Shown here piece by piece: positions 52,723 through 61,809 of a DNA stretch of 64,000 bases (position 1 is the stretch's first letter; each line of letters starts with the position of its first letter). This stretch comes from Pseudomonas sp. B21-028. Its GTDB lineage: Bacteria > Pseudomonadota > Gammaproteobacteria > Pseudomonadales > Pseudomonadaceae. The DNA lies in NCBI RefSeq assembly GCF_024749045.1, contig NZ_CP087184.1, positions 5,394,001 to 5,458,000 on the forward strand. Direction: 5' to 3'. The notes under the pieces were generated by a model. It made no database searches. It saw only the letters and a list, made by a program, of their open reading frames with translations, and was not told where the DNA came from. A program made the position numbers and the translations under genes.

Positions 52723-53625
52723 TCAGTGCTTGTTGGTCAGATAATTGACCAACGCTGCCGCGGTGGCAGTCAGGCGATCACGATGGCGAAACACAACCAC
52801 CAGTTTGCGGATCGACCACGGCTCGACGATCGGCACCACGCGCAGGTCCAGCGCGTTCATATTCAACTCGGCCACCAGTTGCGGAACCACCGCCACCCCG
52901 AGTTTGACGTGCACCATCCGGCACAACACATCGAGGCTGCGCACACGAATCTTCACGTCCAGCTCCTCGCCAATGTCCCGGGCGCGCTGCGCCAGCAAAG
53001 TCATCAACGAGGTTTCCTCAGACAAACCGACGAAGCTTTCGCGGGCGATATCGTCGAACGTTACAGAGCCGGCTTCGGCCAGGTGGTGGCCACGCGGTAC
53101 CACCAGCACCAGCCTGTCCGTGCGATACGGCAAGAACTCCAACTCTGCGGTACCGTAATTGGCATTGCAGATACCGATTTCAGCAGTGCCCTCGGTGACG
53201 CTGCGCATCACGTGGGCACTGCTGTGTTCATCGACGAGAATTTCCACTTCCGGGAACAAGCGCTTGAACGCCGCCAGGTCCTCCGGAAGAAACTGAACGA
53301 TGGCCGACAGGTTGGCGGCGATCTGCACACTGCCCTTGGCGCCCGAGGTGAACTGTGAGAGTTCGGCGTTGAGGCTTTCCAGGCTGGCAATCATCGCCTT
53401 GGCGTGACGAATGATCATTTCACCGACCGGCGTTACGGAAATGCCGCGCGATTCGCGATGAATGATCGGCAGCCCGACAATCGCCTCGATCTCGGCGATA
53501 CGCCGGCTGACGGCCGAGGGTGTGATGCACTCGCGTTCGGCGGCGCGGGCGATGTTTTTTTCCTGACAAACCGTCACGAACAAGCGCAACGAAGTGAAGT
53601 CCAGTTTTCTGACTAAGTGATTCAT
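52723..53625 (-). CDS. LysR-family regulator
   Basis: 300 residues from the ATG at 53625 (MNHLVRKLDFTSLRLFVTVC); the upstream frame is not needed. HTH in EKNIARAAERECITPSAVSR. Effector domain with VQIAANLSAIVQFLPEDLAA and VLCRMVHVKLGVAVVPQLV. Divergent from the diiron-oxidase operon across a 422-base A+T-rich gap that carries inverted repeats, and upstream of leuC in the same direction, so it could control both sides. Confidence 0.9.
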   Translation of the reverse strand: MNHLVRKLDFTSLRLFVTVCQEKNIARAAERECITPSAVSRRIAEIEAIVGLPIIHRESRGISVTPVGEMIIRHAKAMIASLESLNAELSQFTSGAKGSVQIAANLSAIVQFLPEDLAAFKRLFPEVEILVDEHSSAHVMRSVTEGTAEIGICNANYGTAELEFLPYRTDRLVLVVPRGHHLAEAGSVTFDDIARESFVGLSEETSLMTLLAQRARDIGEELDVKIRVRSLDVLCRMVHVKLGVAVVPQLVAELNMNALDLRVVPIVEPWSIRKLVVVFRHRDRLTATAAALVNYLTNKH

Positions 53626-54047
53626 GGCCCTCCCTTGGGCGCGACAGACTCTCGACCAACTCCAGACACGCCAACACGAATAGTTCTTGTTTAATGATAT
53701 TAAACCGCTACTCCAACTGAGTACGAAGTGCGACTTGCCGACATGGAATACACGCTTTTCAACACCATTGGAAGTATCAGCCCACCCCGCACAAGGTCGA
53801 CCCACTGAAACTCCGCCGCTCGCTCAGAGCACTGAAGCACGTCAACCCGAAGCGATCGTTCTCATTAAGTTGAACACTGTAGAAAATTCGAGAATTGATT
53901 TTCACAGCATCGCCGTAGACCATGGAACGCAACTGAATAGCGCCCTATCTACTTGCACTAATAGAAACGCAATCGACTCTATTAGCGCAATTTTGCGAGC
54001 CACTATTTGTCCGTGAAAGTTGTTTTACTCGTTCGAAGGAGTGCACG
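53626..54047. other. 422-base A+T-rich divergent regulatory region
   Basis: No credible gene; a 109-codon open frame at 53687-54016 has no ribosome site and atypical composition. Base composition is lower in G+C than both neighbours. It contains the repeats annotated at 53958-53997 and is the only place for promoters of the LysR gene and the diiron-oxidase operon. Confidence 0.65.
53958..53997. promoter_or_regulatory. Candidate LysR operator
   Basis: CTAATAG (53958-53964) and its exact inverse CTATTAG (53979-53985) are 21 bases apart, two helical turns. CGCAAT occurs at 53968-53973 and again at 53986-53991, the second being part of CGCAA-TT-TTGCG (53986-53997). Position: 51 bases before the operon's first ATG. 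Confidence 0.5.
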
Positions 54048-55112
54048 ATGCAAACGCAAAATTTCAATTTGCTTTCATTCATCACTGACTATTGCAAGCA
54101 AGGACTCAGTGGATCGCAGCCCTATGCGCTGAACAGTGACATCCGCCAGAAAGTCCTCGACGAGTGCCTCCGCCTGAAACGTCTATGCGCTTGCGGCCAA
54201 CAGGAATCGCGTGAACAACTGCATCGGGTACTGGCCGTCATCTATGACTACCGCTTTTCAGTGCCGGCAATGGAAACAGTCGATATTGATGTCTCTTGTG
54301 TATTCGCCGACATCACTACCTTACTTGAACCGGTCATTCTGCAAAGTGAAATCGATATTATCCCGGCGGATATATTCGATCAGATGCCGACTAGCGGCGG
54401 CGCTTTTGTAAGTTGGTTCAAACAACTGATAGCTCAACATCCCGCGGGCGCGCACCCATTCTTCCAGAACTATCTTCGAGACTCGGCAAGTGTTGAAGCT
54501 TTCAGAACTTTCCTGGCCCAGGAAACCACTCTCGACCCGCGCTTCGACGATATTCTGGCGCTGATGCAAGTGGGCACCGTCGGCGCGGAGAAAATGGAAA
54601 TCGCCAAGAACTATTTCGACGAGATGGGCAATGGTGATGAGCGAGAGGTGCATACCGTCCTGTTCAGCAAAGCCTTGAAGGCGCTGAATGTCGACGCCGC
54701 TTACATCGACAAGGCATTGCTCCCTGAGGCACGGGTGTGCGGCAACCTTTCTGCCTGCCTGGCCCTGAGCCCACGGCATCATTACAAAGCCATCGGTTAC
54801 TTCGGGGTTACCGAATACCTCGCCCCTCGGCGCTTCAAGAAACTGGTTGCCGGCTGGCGGCGCCTGGGGCTGCCGGAGTTTGGCCTGGCTTACCACGACC
54901 TGCACATCCGCATCGACGCAATTCACGGCAAAGGCTGGTTCGACAACGTTATGGAACCGGCGGTCGAACAGGATCCGCGTGTCATCAGGGAAATCCTCTA
55001 CGGCGCACTGATCCGCCTCAATTCGTCGAACACTTTCCTCGACGCCCTGCTCGCCCACGTGCAACGCCAGGACCGAGTGGCGCAACCGCAGAACGTTCTT
55101 TCGATTGCCTGA
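54048..55112 (+). CDS. Heme-oxygenase-like diiron oxidase (HDO family)
   Basis: 354 residues, iron-containing redox enzyme family. Candidate metal ligands in the HDO pattern: E159 (AQETTLDPRFDD), E184 and D191/E192 (KMEIAKNYFDEMGNGDEREV) with H202, E256 (GVTEYLAPRRF), and H283, D290, H293 (YHDLHIRIDAIHGKGW). Family members (UndA, BesC, SznF central domain) use a diiron centre and O2 to decarboxylate, cleave or N-oxygenate amino or fatty acids; the reaction here is unknown. First gene of a seven-gene cluster, 20 bases before the aminotransferase. GAAGGAG lies before the ATG. Confidence 0.82.
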   Translation: MQTQNFNLLSFITDYCKQGLSGSQPYALNSDIRQKVLDECLRLKRLCACGQQESREQLHRVLAVIYDYRFSVPAMETVDIDVSCVFADITTLLEPVILQSEIDIIPADIFDQMPTSGGAFVSWFKQLIAQHPAGAHPFFQNYLRDSASVEAFRTFLAQETTLDPRFDDILALMQVGTVGAEKMEIAKNYFDEMGNGDEREVHTVLFSKALKALNVDAAYIDKALLPEARVCGNLSACLALSPRHHYKAIGYFGVTEYLAPRRFKKLVAGWRRLGLPEFGLAYHDLHIRIDAIHGKGWFDNVMEPAVEQDPRVIREILYGALIRLNSSNTFLDALLAHVQRQDRVAQPQNVLSIA

Positions 55113-55132
55113 ACCGGCTGAGGGGTACATCC

Positions 55133-56410
55133 GTGGTTTCTTTGAACAGTCATGACAGACAGCTGCCCGATTCGGTGTCCGATGCCTTCGAACACCTGGC
55201 AACGTTCGATCTCGATCACATCGCAGGTTCGCAGTTGGTCGGGGTGGCCCGGGAAGCGTTTCGGCTCGGGGATGTGGACTTCCTGTGCTTCGGCGAAAGC
55301 GATCATCCGAGCCCCGTCTGCGCACAAACCGCGCTCAAGCAAGCGCTCGATGCCGGGCACACCCGCTACCCGGACATTCGCGGTGTACCGGCCCTGCGCC
55401 AAGGGCTGGCCGACTACCTGAGCGAGCTGCATCAAATGCCAGTCAGTGAGGATCGGATCGCCGTGACCGCCTCGGGCATGGCCGCAATCAACGTCGCCTT
55501 CGCTGCGCTGCTGCGCGAAGGCGACACGGCGGTACTGATTTCGCCCGCGTGGCCCAACCCGGGAAATCTCGCGGCGCTCAAAGGCGTGAAGGTGCGCGAC
55601 GTGCCGCTGTTGCTCGATCAACAAGGGTTCACGCTGAACCTGGAAGCGTTGGAAGCGGCGTTGCCGGGCAGCCGGGTGCTGTTTCTCAATTCGCCCAACA
55701 ATCCCACCGGCTGGACCGCCAGTGCGCAACAGATGCAGGCAATTCTGGACCTGTGCCGCCGCTACGGGGTGTGGATCGTCAGCGATGAAGTCTATTCACG
55801 CCTGATCTATGACGGCCGGCAAGCCGCCCCTTCCATGCTCGACATCGCCACGGCCCAGGATCGTCTGGTGGTGTGCAACAGCTTCAGCAAAGCCTGGGCC
55901 ATGACCGGGTATCGGGTGGGTTGGCTGGTGGCGCCGCAAGGCCAGCGGGAAAAGCTTGGTGAGCTGATCGAGCTGACTCATTCCGGGGTCGCGCCCTTCG
56001 TGCAGATGGCGGCGCTGGCGGCGTTGCAGGATCGGCCATTCGTGGACGGGTTCCGCGATTACTGCGTGACCGGGCGGGCGATCGTGTCCGCCGCGCTGGC
56101 CGGTGTTGCAGGCATCCGCTACCACCAGCCAGACGCCGCCCTGTATGCGTTCATCCAACTGGAGGGCGTCAGCGACAGCCTGAGCCTGGCCATGGCGCTG
56201 GTACAACAGCATGGCGTCGCCATCGCACCGGGCAGCGCGTTCGGCCCCGCGGGAGAAGGCTTCATTCGTGTGTGTTTTGCCCAGAAACCCGAACTGCTGC
56301 GCCATGCCATGGAGCGTCTGGCGCGCGGTTTACAGACAGAACTGGCGAAGCAAGGCCCGGTGCCGAGCCTCGTCGCCGCCAACCCGAGGAGCGTTGCATG
56401 CCTTACGTAA
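55133..56410 (+). CDS. PLP-dependent aminotransferase, class I/II
   Basis: 425 residues from a GTG at 55133 supported by GAGGGG. Fold-type I aminotransferase: LNSPNNPTGW (N189 region), IVSDEVYSRLIYDG (D218, Y221) and the PLP lysine K253 in NSFSKAWAMTGYRVGW, with a C-terminal FIRVCFA arginine for the carboxylate. Substrate not predictable; closest in style to aspartate/aromatic-type enzymes. Overlaps the tautomerase gene by 13 bases, so translation is coupled. Confidence 0.9.
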   Translation: MVSLNSHDRQLPDSVSDAFEHLATFDLDHIAGSQLVGVAREAFRLGDVDFLCFGESDHPSPVCAQTALKQALDAGHTRYPDIRGVPALRQGLADYLSELHQMPVSEDRIAVTASGMAAINVAFAALLREGDTAVLISPAWPNPGNLAALKGVKVRDVPLLLDQQGFTLNLEALEAALPGSRVLFLNSPNNPTGWTASAQQMQAILDLCRRYGVWIVSDEVYSRLIYDGRQAAPSMLDIATAQDRLVVCNSFSKAWAMTGYRVGWLVAPQGQREKLGELIELTHSGVAPFVQMAALAALQDRPFVDGFRDYCVTGRAIVSAALAGVAGIRYHQPDAALYAFIQLEGVSDSLSLAMALVQQHGVAIAPGSAFGPAGEGFIRVCFAQKPELLRHAMERLARGLQTELAKQGPVPSLVAANPRSVACLT

Positions 56411-56616
56411 ATATCAAGATTACCGATGAAGGCGTCACCCGCGAGCAGAAACGCGAGCTGATCGCCGAAGTCACCGCGGTGCTGGAACGCGTGCTGCAGA
56501 AAAACCCGCGAAGTACCACGGTGGTCATCGATGAAGTCCATGTCGATAACTGGGGCATGGCTGGTCTGCAAGTGCCGGAGTATCGCGAAACATTCATGAA
56601 AAAGCCGTCCGCATAA
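56398..56616 (+). CDS. 4-oxalocrotonate tautomerase-family protein
   Basis: 72 residues beginning M-P-Y-V-N-I-K-I-T; Pro2 becomes the N-terminal catalytic proline after Met removal. The KRELIAEVTAVLERVLQKNP helix and a beta-hairpin with VVIDEVHVDNWGMAG complete the 4-OT fold. Family members move a proton in enol/keto acids. Lodged between the aminotransferase (overlap) and a GST-like gene, so its substrate is probably a pathway 2-oxo acid. Confidence 0.9.
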   Translation: MPYVNIKITDEGVTREQKRELIAEVTAVLERVLQKNPRSTTVVIDEVHVDNWGMAGLQVPEYRETFMKKPSA

Positions 56617-56668
56617 GGTCGGTCAACGCAAGCAGTAGCCATCTGATTAAATCGTGCGAGGGATAGTC

Positions 56669-57313
56669 ATGTTGACAGTTTGGGGCAGAGAACGTGGTTT
56701 GTGCGTCAAGAAGGTGTTGTGGTGCCTTGAAGACCTGAAGCTGGATTTTGAGCGAATCGATGCCGGCCGCCAGTATGGCCGGACCAATGATGAGGAATAC
56801 CTGCGGCTCAATCGCAATGGTCTGGTGCCGACGCTGATCGATGATGAATTCGTGCTGTGGGAATCCAACGCGATCATGCGCTACCTGGCGCTGCGCTACG
56901 GCCCGCCAAGCCTTTACCCGTCCGAACCGAAGCTGCATGCGGACTGCAACCGCTGGCTGGACTGGTCTGTCGGTGCGCTGTGGCCGGATATCGTGCCGCT
57001 GTTCACTGCACTGATCCGCACCGCTCCCGAGCGGCGCGACATGAATGCCGTGCGCATTCAATCGACGCGCCTGGCGAAGAACTGGTCGATTGCCGACGAG
57101 TACCTGGCCGGCAAGCAATTCATCACCGGCGAGTACTTCACCATCGCCGATATTGCCCTCGGTGTGCTGGCGCAAACCTATGAAACCTTCGAGCTCGACA
57201 ACAAACCCGACACCCCGCATCTGGACGCCTGGTATCAACGCATCAGCCAGCGCCCGGGCTTCAAGCGCTTTGCCGTGTTACCACCTGAGCCAGACCCGAC
57301 CGAACACAACTGA
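56669..57313 (+). CDS. Glutathione S-transferase-like protein
   Basis: 214 residues. N-terminal thioredoxin-like domain (MLTVWGRERGLCVKKVLWCL; cis-Pro and glutathione-gamma-glutamyl sites in GLVPTLIDDEFVLWESNAIM) and a C-terminal helical domain (GEYFTIADIALGVLAQTYET). May conjugate, reduce or isomerise a cluster intermediate with glutathione, or protect the cell from the product. 52 bases after the tautomerase. Confidence 0.88.
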   Translation: MLTVWGRERGLCVKKVLWCLEDLKLDFERIDAGRQYGRTNDEEYLRLNRNGLVPTLIDDEFVLWESNAIMRYLALRYGPPSLYPSEPKLHADCNRWLDWSVGALWPDIVPLFTALIRTAPERRDMNAVRIQSTRLAKNWSIADEYLAGKQFITGEYFTIADIALGVLAQTYETFELDNKPDTPHLDAWYQRISQRPGFKRFAVLPPEPDPTEHN

Positions 57314-57392
57314 ATCGATCTTGCTCAAGCCGAGCATCTGAGTTGAAACGGGCAGCCTGCGGGCTGCCCACTGGTCTGAGTGGAGTATCAAC

Positions 57393-58427
57393 ATGCGCTA
57401 CAAGCAACGTCCGGCGGGTTCGAACTGGGGGGATTTCGGTCCTGATGATCAACTCGGGCGGCTGAATCTGTTGACCGCCGAAAAGATCCGTCAAGGTGCC
57501 GCCGAGGTTCGTGCCGGCAAATCGTTCTGCCTGAGTCTGCCGCTTGACCTGCCGGGCGGTTCGAAGTGGAACTCGCGTCGCCAGCCACCCGTGCTGAAAC
57601 CGGTACTGCGCAACAATCGTTCGAACATCGACTACCAACTGAGCCAGGATGATCCGCATCTGACCGATGTGCTGTGCGACCACACCGTGACCCTTTGCAC
57701 ACAGTATTCGACCCAGTGGGACAGCCTTGCGCAAGTCGGCAGCCTGTTCGATATCGACGGTGACGGGCGCTTGCAGAGCTGCTTTTACAATGGTTTCCGC
57801 GCCGAGCAGGACATATTTGGCGAGATCGTACGTGAGCCTGATGCCCACGGCGATTTCCCCCCGGCGCCAGCCAGGTTCCTCGGGGTCGAGCACATGGCCG
57901 CCACCGGACTGCAAGGCCGGGCGGTACTGATCGACCTGCACAAACATTTTGGCAATGCCAAGCGGCGCGTCGGTTATGCCGAGATCCGTCAGATCATGGA
58001 GGACGACAATATTGTGGTCGAGCCTGGCGACATCGTACTGTTCCACACCGGTTTCGCGCAGATGCTGGTGGATATGCAAGGCGATCCGGACGTGCATTTG
58101 CTTGAGCACTCGTGCGTCGACCTCAACGGTCGTGACGAAGAGTTGCTACGCTGGATCGACGAAGCGCAGATCAGTGCGATTGCAGCGGATAATCATGCGG
58201 TGGAAGCCTTCCCGTCGGAAAAACTCGATCTGCCGCACTACCCGATTCTGCCGCTGCACGAGTTGTGTCTGTTCAAACTGGGCATCCATTTGGGCGAACT
58301 CTGGTATCTGACGCCACTCGCCCAATGGCTGCGGGAAAACGGTCGCAGCCGTTTTCTGTTGACCGCGCCGCCCCTGCGCCTGACTGGCGCCGTGGCCTCG
58401 CCGGTGACGCCGGTGGCCACGGTCTGA
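57393..58427 (+). CDS. Cyclase-family metal-dependent hydrolase (PF04199-like)
   Basis: 344 residues. GSNWGDFGPDDQLGRLNLLT at the N-terminus and DIVLFHTGFAQMLVD, SAIAADNHAVEAFPSEKLDL segments match the long subgroup of the cyclase/kynurenine-formamidase superfamily. The usual metal motif HxGTHxDxPxH appears as QYSTQWDSLAQVGS, the variant seen in this subgroup. Could open a lactone or amide, or cyclise an acid. 79 bases after the GST gene. Confidence 0.82.
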   Translation: MRYKQRPAGSNWGDFGPDDQLGRLNLLTAEKIRQGAAEVRAGKSFCLSLPLDLPGGSKWNSRRQPPVLKPVLRNNRSNIDYQLSQDDPHLTDVLCDHTVTLCTQYSTQWDSLAQVGSLFDIDGDGRLQSCFYNGFRAEQDIFGEIVREPDAHGDFPPAPARFLGVEHMAATGLQGRAVLIDLHKHFGNAKRRVGYAEIRQIMEDDNIVVEPGDIVLFHTGFAQMLVDMQGDPDVHLLEHSCVDLNGRDEELLRWIDEAQISAIAADNHAVEAFPSEKLDLPHYPILPLHELCLFKLGIHLGELWYLTPLAQWLRENGRSRFLLTAPPLRLTGAVASPVTPVATV

Positions 58428-58503
58428 ACCCAGCGTCGGCGAGCGCATTGGCATGGCGCAGGCAACGCCCATGCGCTCGATCATTTTTACAGGGATTCAT
58501 CAC

Positions 58504-59739
58504 ATGAGTAGCGTGTACTGGCAACGTAACCTGGCCATCTGTTTCTTCGGCTCATTCATCAATATCGTCGCCATGACGTTGCTGCTGCCTTTTCTGCCGA
58601 TCTACATCGGGCAACTGGGCGTTGAGGGCCATGCGCAAATCGTCCAGTGGTCGGGCATCGCCTATGGCGCCACGTTCCTTTCCGCGGCTCTGGTGGCGCC
58701 GCTGTGGGGGCGTCTGGCCGATCGCTATGGCAGCAAACAAAACCTCATCCGCGCGAGCCTGGGCATGGTTGTGAGCATGGCGCTGATCGGCCTGGCGCAG
58801 AATGTCTGGCAGCTGGTTCTGTTGCGGTTTCTGGTGGGACTGGCGGGCGGCTACACGTCCGGGTCCTATGTGATCGTGGCGGCGCAGACCCCCAAGGATC
58901 GCTCGGCCTGGGCGCTGGGCACCCTGGCGTCGGGCATCATGGCCGGGAGTCTGGTCGGCCCGTTGATTGGCGGTGCGTTGCCGGCGGTGCTGGATATTCG
59001 CAGCATCTTCTTCCTCGCCAGCGCCTGCATTTTTCTGAACTTCCTGGCCACGTGCCTGTTCGTCCGCGAAGAAAAGCGCGTCGCCCCGGCCAGGACGAAC
59101 GCGGCGCGCGCCCCCGCGACCGACGCCGGTTTATCGAATAATCAGCGCACGGTAGTCTTCTCGATGCTCGCCACGGCGTCCTTGCTGATGGTCGCCAACA
59201 TGTCCATCGAGCCGATCATCACCGTGTACGTGCAACAACTGGTCGAGGCCGCCGGCAGCGTGACGTTCTACGCCGGTTTGACCATGTCCGCCGCCGCGCT
59301 GGGCAGCATCATTTCAGCGCCGCGGCTGGGCAAGATCGCTGACCGGATCGGAGGCCTTAAAGTGGTCGCCGCGAGCCTCGCACTGGCCGGGCTGTTGCTG
59401 ATTCCACAAGCCTTTGTCAGCGATATATGGCAACTGATTGTCCTGCGTTTCTGCATGGGCCTGGCGCTCGGCGGCTTGCTGCCCTGCGTAACTGCGTTGA
59501 TCCGGCACAATGTCGATGATCGCTCGGTCGGCCGCATGCTCGGTTACTCGACCTCCGCGCAATACGCCGGACAAGTGCTGGGGCCGGTCGCCGGTGGTTT
59601 TTTTGCCGGACATATCGGGATTCGTTCGGTGTTCATCGCCACCTGCGTGCTGCTGCTCGGCTGTGCGCTGTGGATCGGCCAATTGAACGTGCAGCAACGG
59701 CGAAAAGCACTTTGCGACAAGCTCCCGGTCGATGTCTGA
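58504..59739 (+). CDS. MFS drug/metabolite exporter (DHA1 type)
   Basis: 411 residues from the ATG at 58504, 12 helices. Motif A in WGRLADRYGSKQNLIRASLG (helix 2-3 loop) and GFFAGHIGIRS-like C-half repeat identify a DHA1 drug:H+ antiporter. The position inside the cluster suggests export of its product (self-protection). 76 bases after the cyclase gene. A G+C hairpin (about 59801-59825) lies after it, before the aconitase-like gene. Confidence 0.88.
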   Translation: MSSVYWQRNLAICFFGSFINIVAMTLLLPFLPIYIGQLGVEGHAQIVQWSGIAYGATFLSAALVAPLWGRLADRYGSKQNLIRASLGMVVSMALIGLAQNVWQLVLLRFLVGLAGGYTSGSYVIVAAQTPKDRSAWALGTLASGIMAGSLVGPLIGGALPAVLDIRSIFFLASACIFLNFLATCLFVREEKRVAPARTNAARAPATDAGLSNNQRTVVFSMLATASLLMVANMSIEPIITVYVQQLVEAAGSVTFYAGLTMSAAALGSIISAPRLGKIADRIGGLKVVAASLALAGLLLIPQAFVSDIWQLIVLRFCMGLALGGLLPCVTALIRHNVDDRSVGRMLGYSTSAQYAGQVLGPVAGGFFAGHIGIRSVFIATCVLLLGCALWIGQLNVQQRRKALCDKLPVDV

Positions 59740-59850
59740 GGCCTTGCCCGCAGCGCTTGGCGATTCGTCTCCAACCAGCATCGCTGTGTTCTCCAACCAT
59801 CAGCGCGGGGCGTTTTCCCCGCTGATAGAGTGCAATCAGGAGAACTCATT

Positions 59851-61803
59851 ATGAACAATGCAATTCGCTTTTCCGGGCGCGCGCTGTATTTGTCGCAGAA
59901 CCCTGAGTGTATTCGCCGTCAGCTCGACGGCGAAGACCTGACGTTGGCAAGCGCCGAGCCGCTGCGCGACAACATCTCTACCGACGAAATCACCCCCGTT
60001 ACCGTCATGATGGTTTACGACGAGCGCCTGGGGGAGTTCCCCTATGTCGGCTTCAAGGCTGGCGAGCAATTGCCGATTGCCCGCCATGCGATCAAGCGAG
60101 GCGGTTTTGAGATCACCGTCGCGGGCAAGCGCTACGGTAAAGGGTCGTCACGCGAGTCCTCGCCGGTGGCTGAACTGTCGGCCGGTATCCGCCTGATCGT
60201 GGCCGAGAGCTTTGAGCGGATCTATCAACAGAACTGCGACAACATTGGCATTCTGACCACCACCGATTTCTCTGTGCTTGAACGCATTGCCGCTGGTGAA
60301 GCCATCGAATTTTCGACCTTCCTGGAAGGTCGCGACGAACTGACGCAGCAGATCATCCGCAGCGGTGGACTGCTCAAGTACAGCCGCGCTGCGCACTGGC
60401 CGCTGCCGGACCGCGAGCGGGTTACCCCGAGCAAGACAGGCCAGACTCTGGTCGAGAAAATCATCACTCGTCACCTGCATCCGGATGCGCAGACCGTCAC
60501 CCGTGGCGAGGGCGTGTTCATCGCCGCGGATTACCGCTTCAGTCACGACTATTTCACCGGCATGAGCGCTCACCTGATGCACCAGGCGTTCGGTCAGCCA
60601 GCCAGCCTGATCGATCCAGACCGGATCATTGCGTTTGAGGATCATCTGGTCCTCGCGCCGCAAAGTATTCCGCACATCCAGCAGGGACTGCTCGACGGAG
60701 TGGCAGATCTTGCCCGTGGCCACCGGCACTTTTCCGAGCAGTATCCGGTGCGTTCCCACGGGGCGCTGCAAGACAAATCCGGGTCAGAGGGCATTTGCCA
60801 TGCCTTGATGATCGAGCGCTACGCCCTGCCCGGCCAAGTGGTCGCCGGCACCGATTCGCACACACCGCATTCCGGCGCGCTGGGCTGTCTGGCGTTCGGC
60901 GTTGGCGCGACCGAAATGGCCAATAGCTGGGCCACCGGTTACGTGCGTTGCAAAGTCCCCGACACGATTCGGATCGAGGTCAGCGGCACGTTGGCGCCTG
61001 GCGTGATGGCCAAGGACCTGGTGCTGTATCTGCTGCAGATGGAGTCGATCCAGGCCGGTGGTGCAATCGGCGCAGTGTTCGAATATGGCGGCCCGGCCGT
61101 TCGAGGAATGAGCATTGATGAACGCGCGACGTTGACTAACATGGTCGCCGAGCTCGGCGGCATGACCGGCATTGTCGAGCCCGATGCCAAAACCGTGAGT
61201 TTTCTCAAAGAGCGGCGCGGCATCGACTTCCAGCTCGAAGACTGGATGAGCAGTGATGCGCATGCCCACTATCGCGAAGTGATCCACATCGACGGCGCCC
61301 GGTTGCAAGCCATGCTGGCCCGCCCGGGAGATCCCGGCAACGGCGTGGCGGTGGCGGACCTGCCCACGCCGGTGAACGTGGACATCGCCTATGGCGGCTC
61401 CTGCACCGCCGGCAAGCGCAGTGATTTTGACTGCTATCACGAAGTCCTGGCGTGGGCGCTGGCCAACGACTATCCCCTGAACGCAGACACACGGCTGTTT
61501 TTGCAGTTCGGCACGATGGACGTTCACGATTACTGTCAGCAGCGCGGTTACCTGAAAACCTTCGAGCAGGCCGGCGTGGTGCTGATCAAACCGGGTTGCG
61601 GCGCCTGCGCCAATTGTGGACCGGGGCAGTCGGTATCGGCGGAACAGGTCACTATCAGCGCGATCAACCGTAACTTTCCCGGCCGTTCGGGTCCCGGCAG
61701 CGTCTGGCTGGCCAGCCCCTACACCGTGGCCGCCAGCGCGATTGCCGGCCGCATCACCACCTTCGCCGAACTTCAGGCGACGCTGGCAGTTGGCGTTCCG
61801 TAA
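59851..61803 (+). CDS. Aconitase-superfamily hydratase, swivel-domain-first fusion
   Basis: 650 residues; AGGAGA before the ATG at 59851. Domain order is reversed from aconitase: a LeuD-like swivel domain first (residues ~25-170, RYGKGSSRESSPVAE), then the LeuC-like catalytic domain (~205-640) with GTDSHTPHSGALGCLAFGVG, GGSCTAGKRSDFDC and the cluster cysteines of KPGCGACANCGPGQS. It should dehydrate and rehydrate a hydroxy-polycarboxylate; no substrate can be assigned. Last gene of the cluster, converging on bufC with 6 bases between. Confidence 0.88.
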   Translation: MNNAIRFSGRALYLSQNPECIRRQLDGEDLTLASAEPLRDNISTDEITPVTVMMVYDERLGEFPYVGFKAGEQLPIARHAIKRGGFEITVAGKRYGKGSSRESSPVAELSAGIRLIVAESFERIYQQNCDNIGILTTTDFSVLERIAAGEAIEFSTFLEGRDELTQQIIRSGGLLKYSRAAHWPLPDRERVTPSKTGQTLVEKIITRHLHPDAQTVTRGEGVFIAADYRFSHDYFTGMSAHLMHQAFGQPASLIDPDRIIAFEDHLVLAPQSIPHIQQGLLDGVADLARGHRHFSEQYPVRSHGALQDKSGSEGICHALMIERYALPGQVVAGTDSHTPHSGALGCLAFGVGATEMANSWATGYVRCKVPDTIRIEVSGTLAPGVMAKDLVLYLLQMESIQAGGAIGAVFEYGGPAVRGMSIDERATLTNMVAELGGMTGIVEPDAKTVSFLKERRGIDFQLEDWMSSDAHAHYREVIHIDGARLQAMLARPGDPGNGVAVADLPTPVNVDIAYGGSCTAGKRSDFDCYHEVLAWALANDYPLNADTRLFLQFGTMDVHDYCQQRGYLKTFEQAGVVLIKPGCGACANCGPGQSVSAEQVTISAINRNFPGRSGPGSVWLASPYTVAASAIAGRITTFAELQATLAVGVP

Positions 61804-61809
61804 GGATCG

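Noticed and set aside
53687..54016. 109-codon open frame in the LysR-HDO gap
   Set aside because: No ribosome site, composition unlike neighbouring genes, and it runs through the repeats that look like an operator.
54048..55112. Identity with PvfB/MgoB or FlcD, known heme-oxygenase-like enzymes of Pseudomonas
   Set aside because: Neighbouring genes required for those clusters (AurF-type N-oxygenase and NRPS, or the lyases) are absent.
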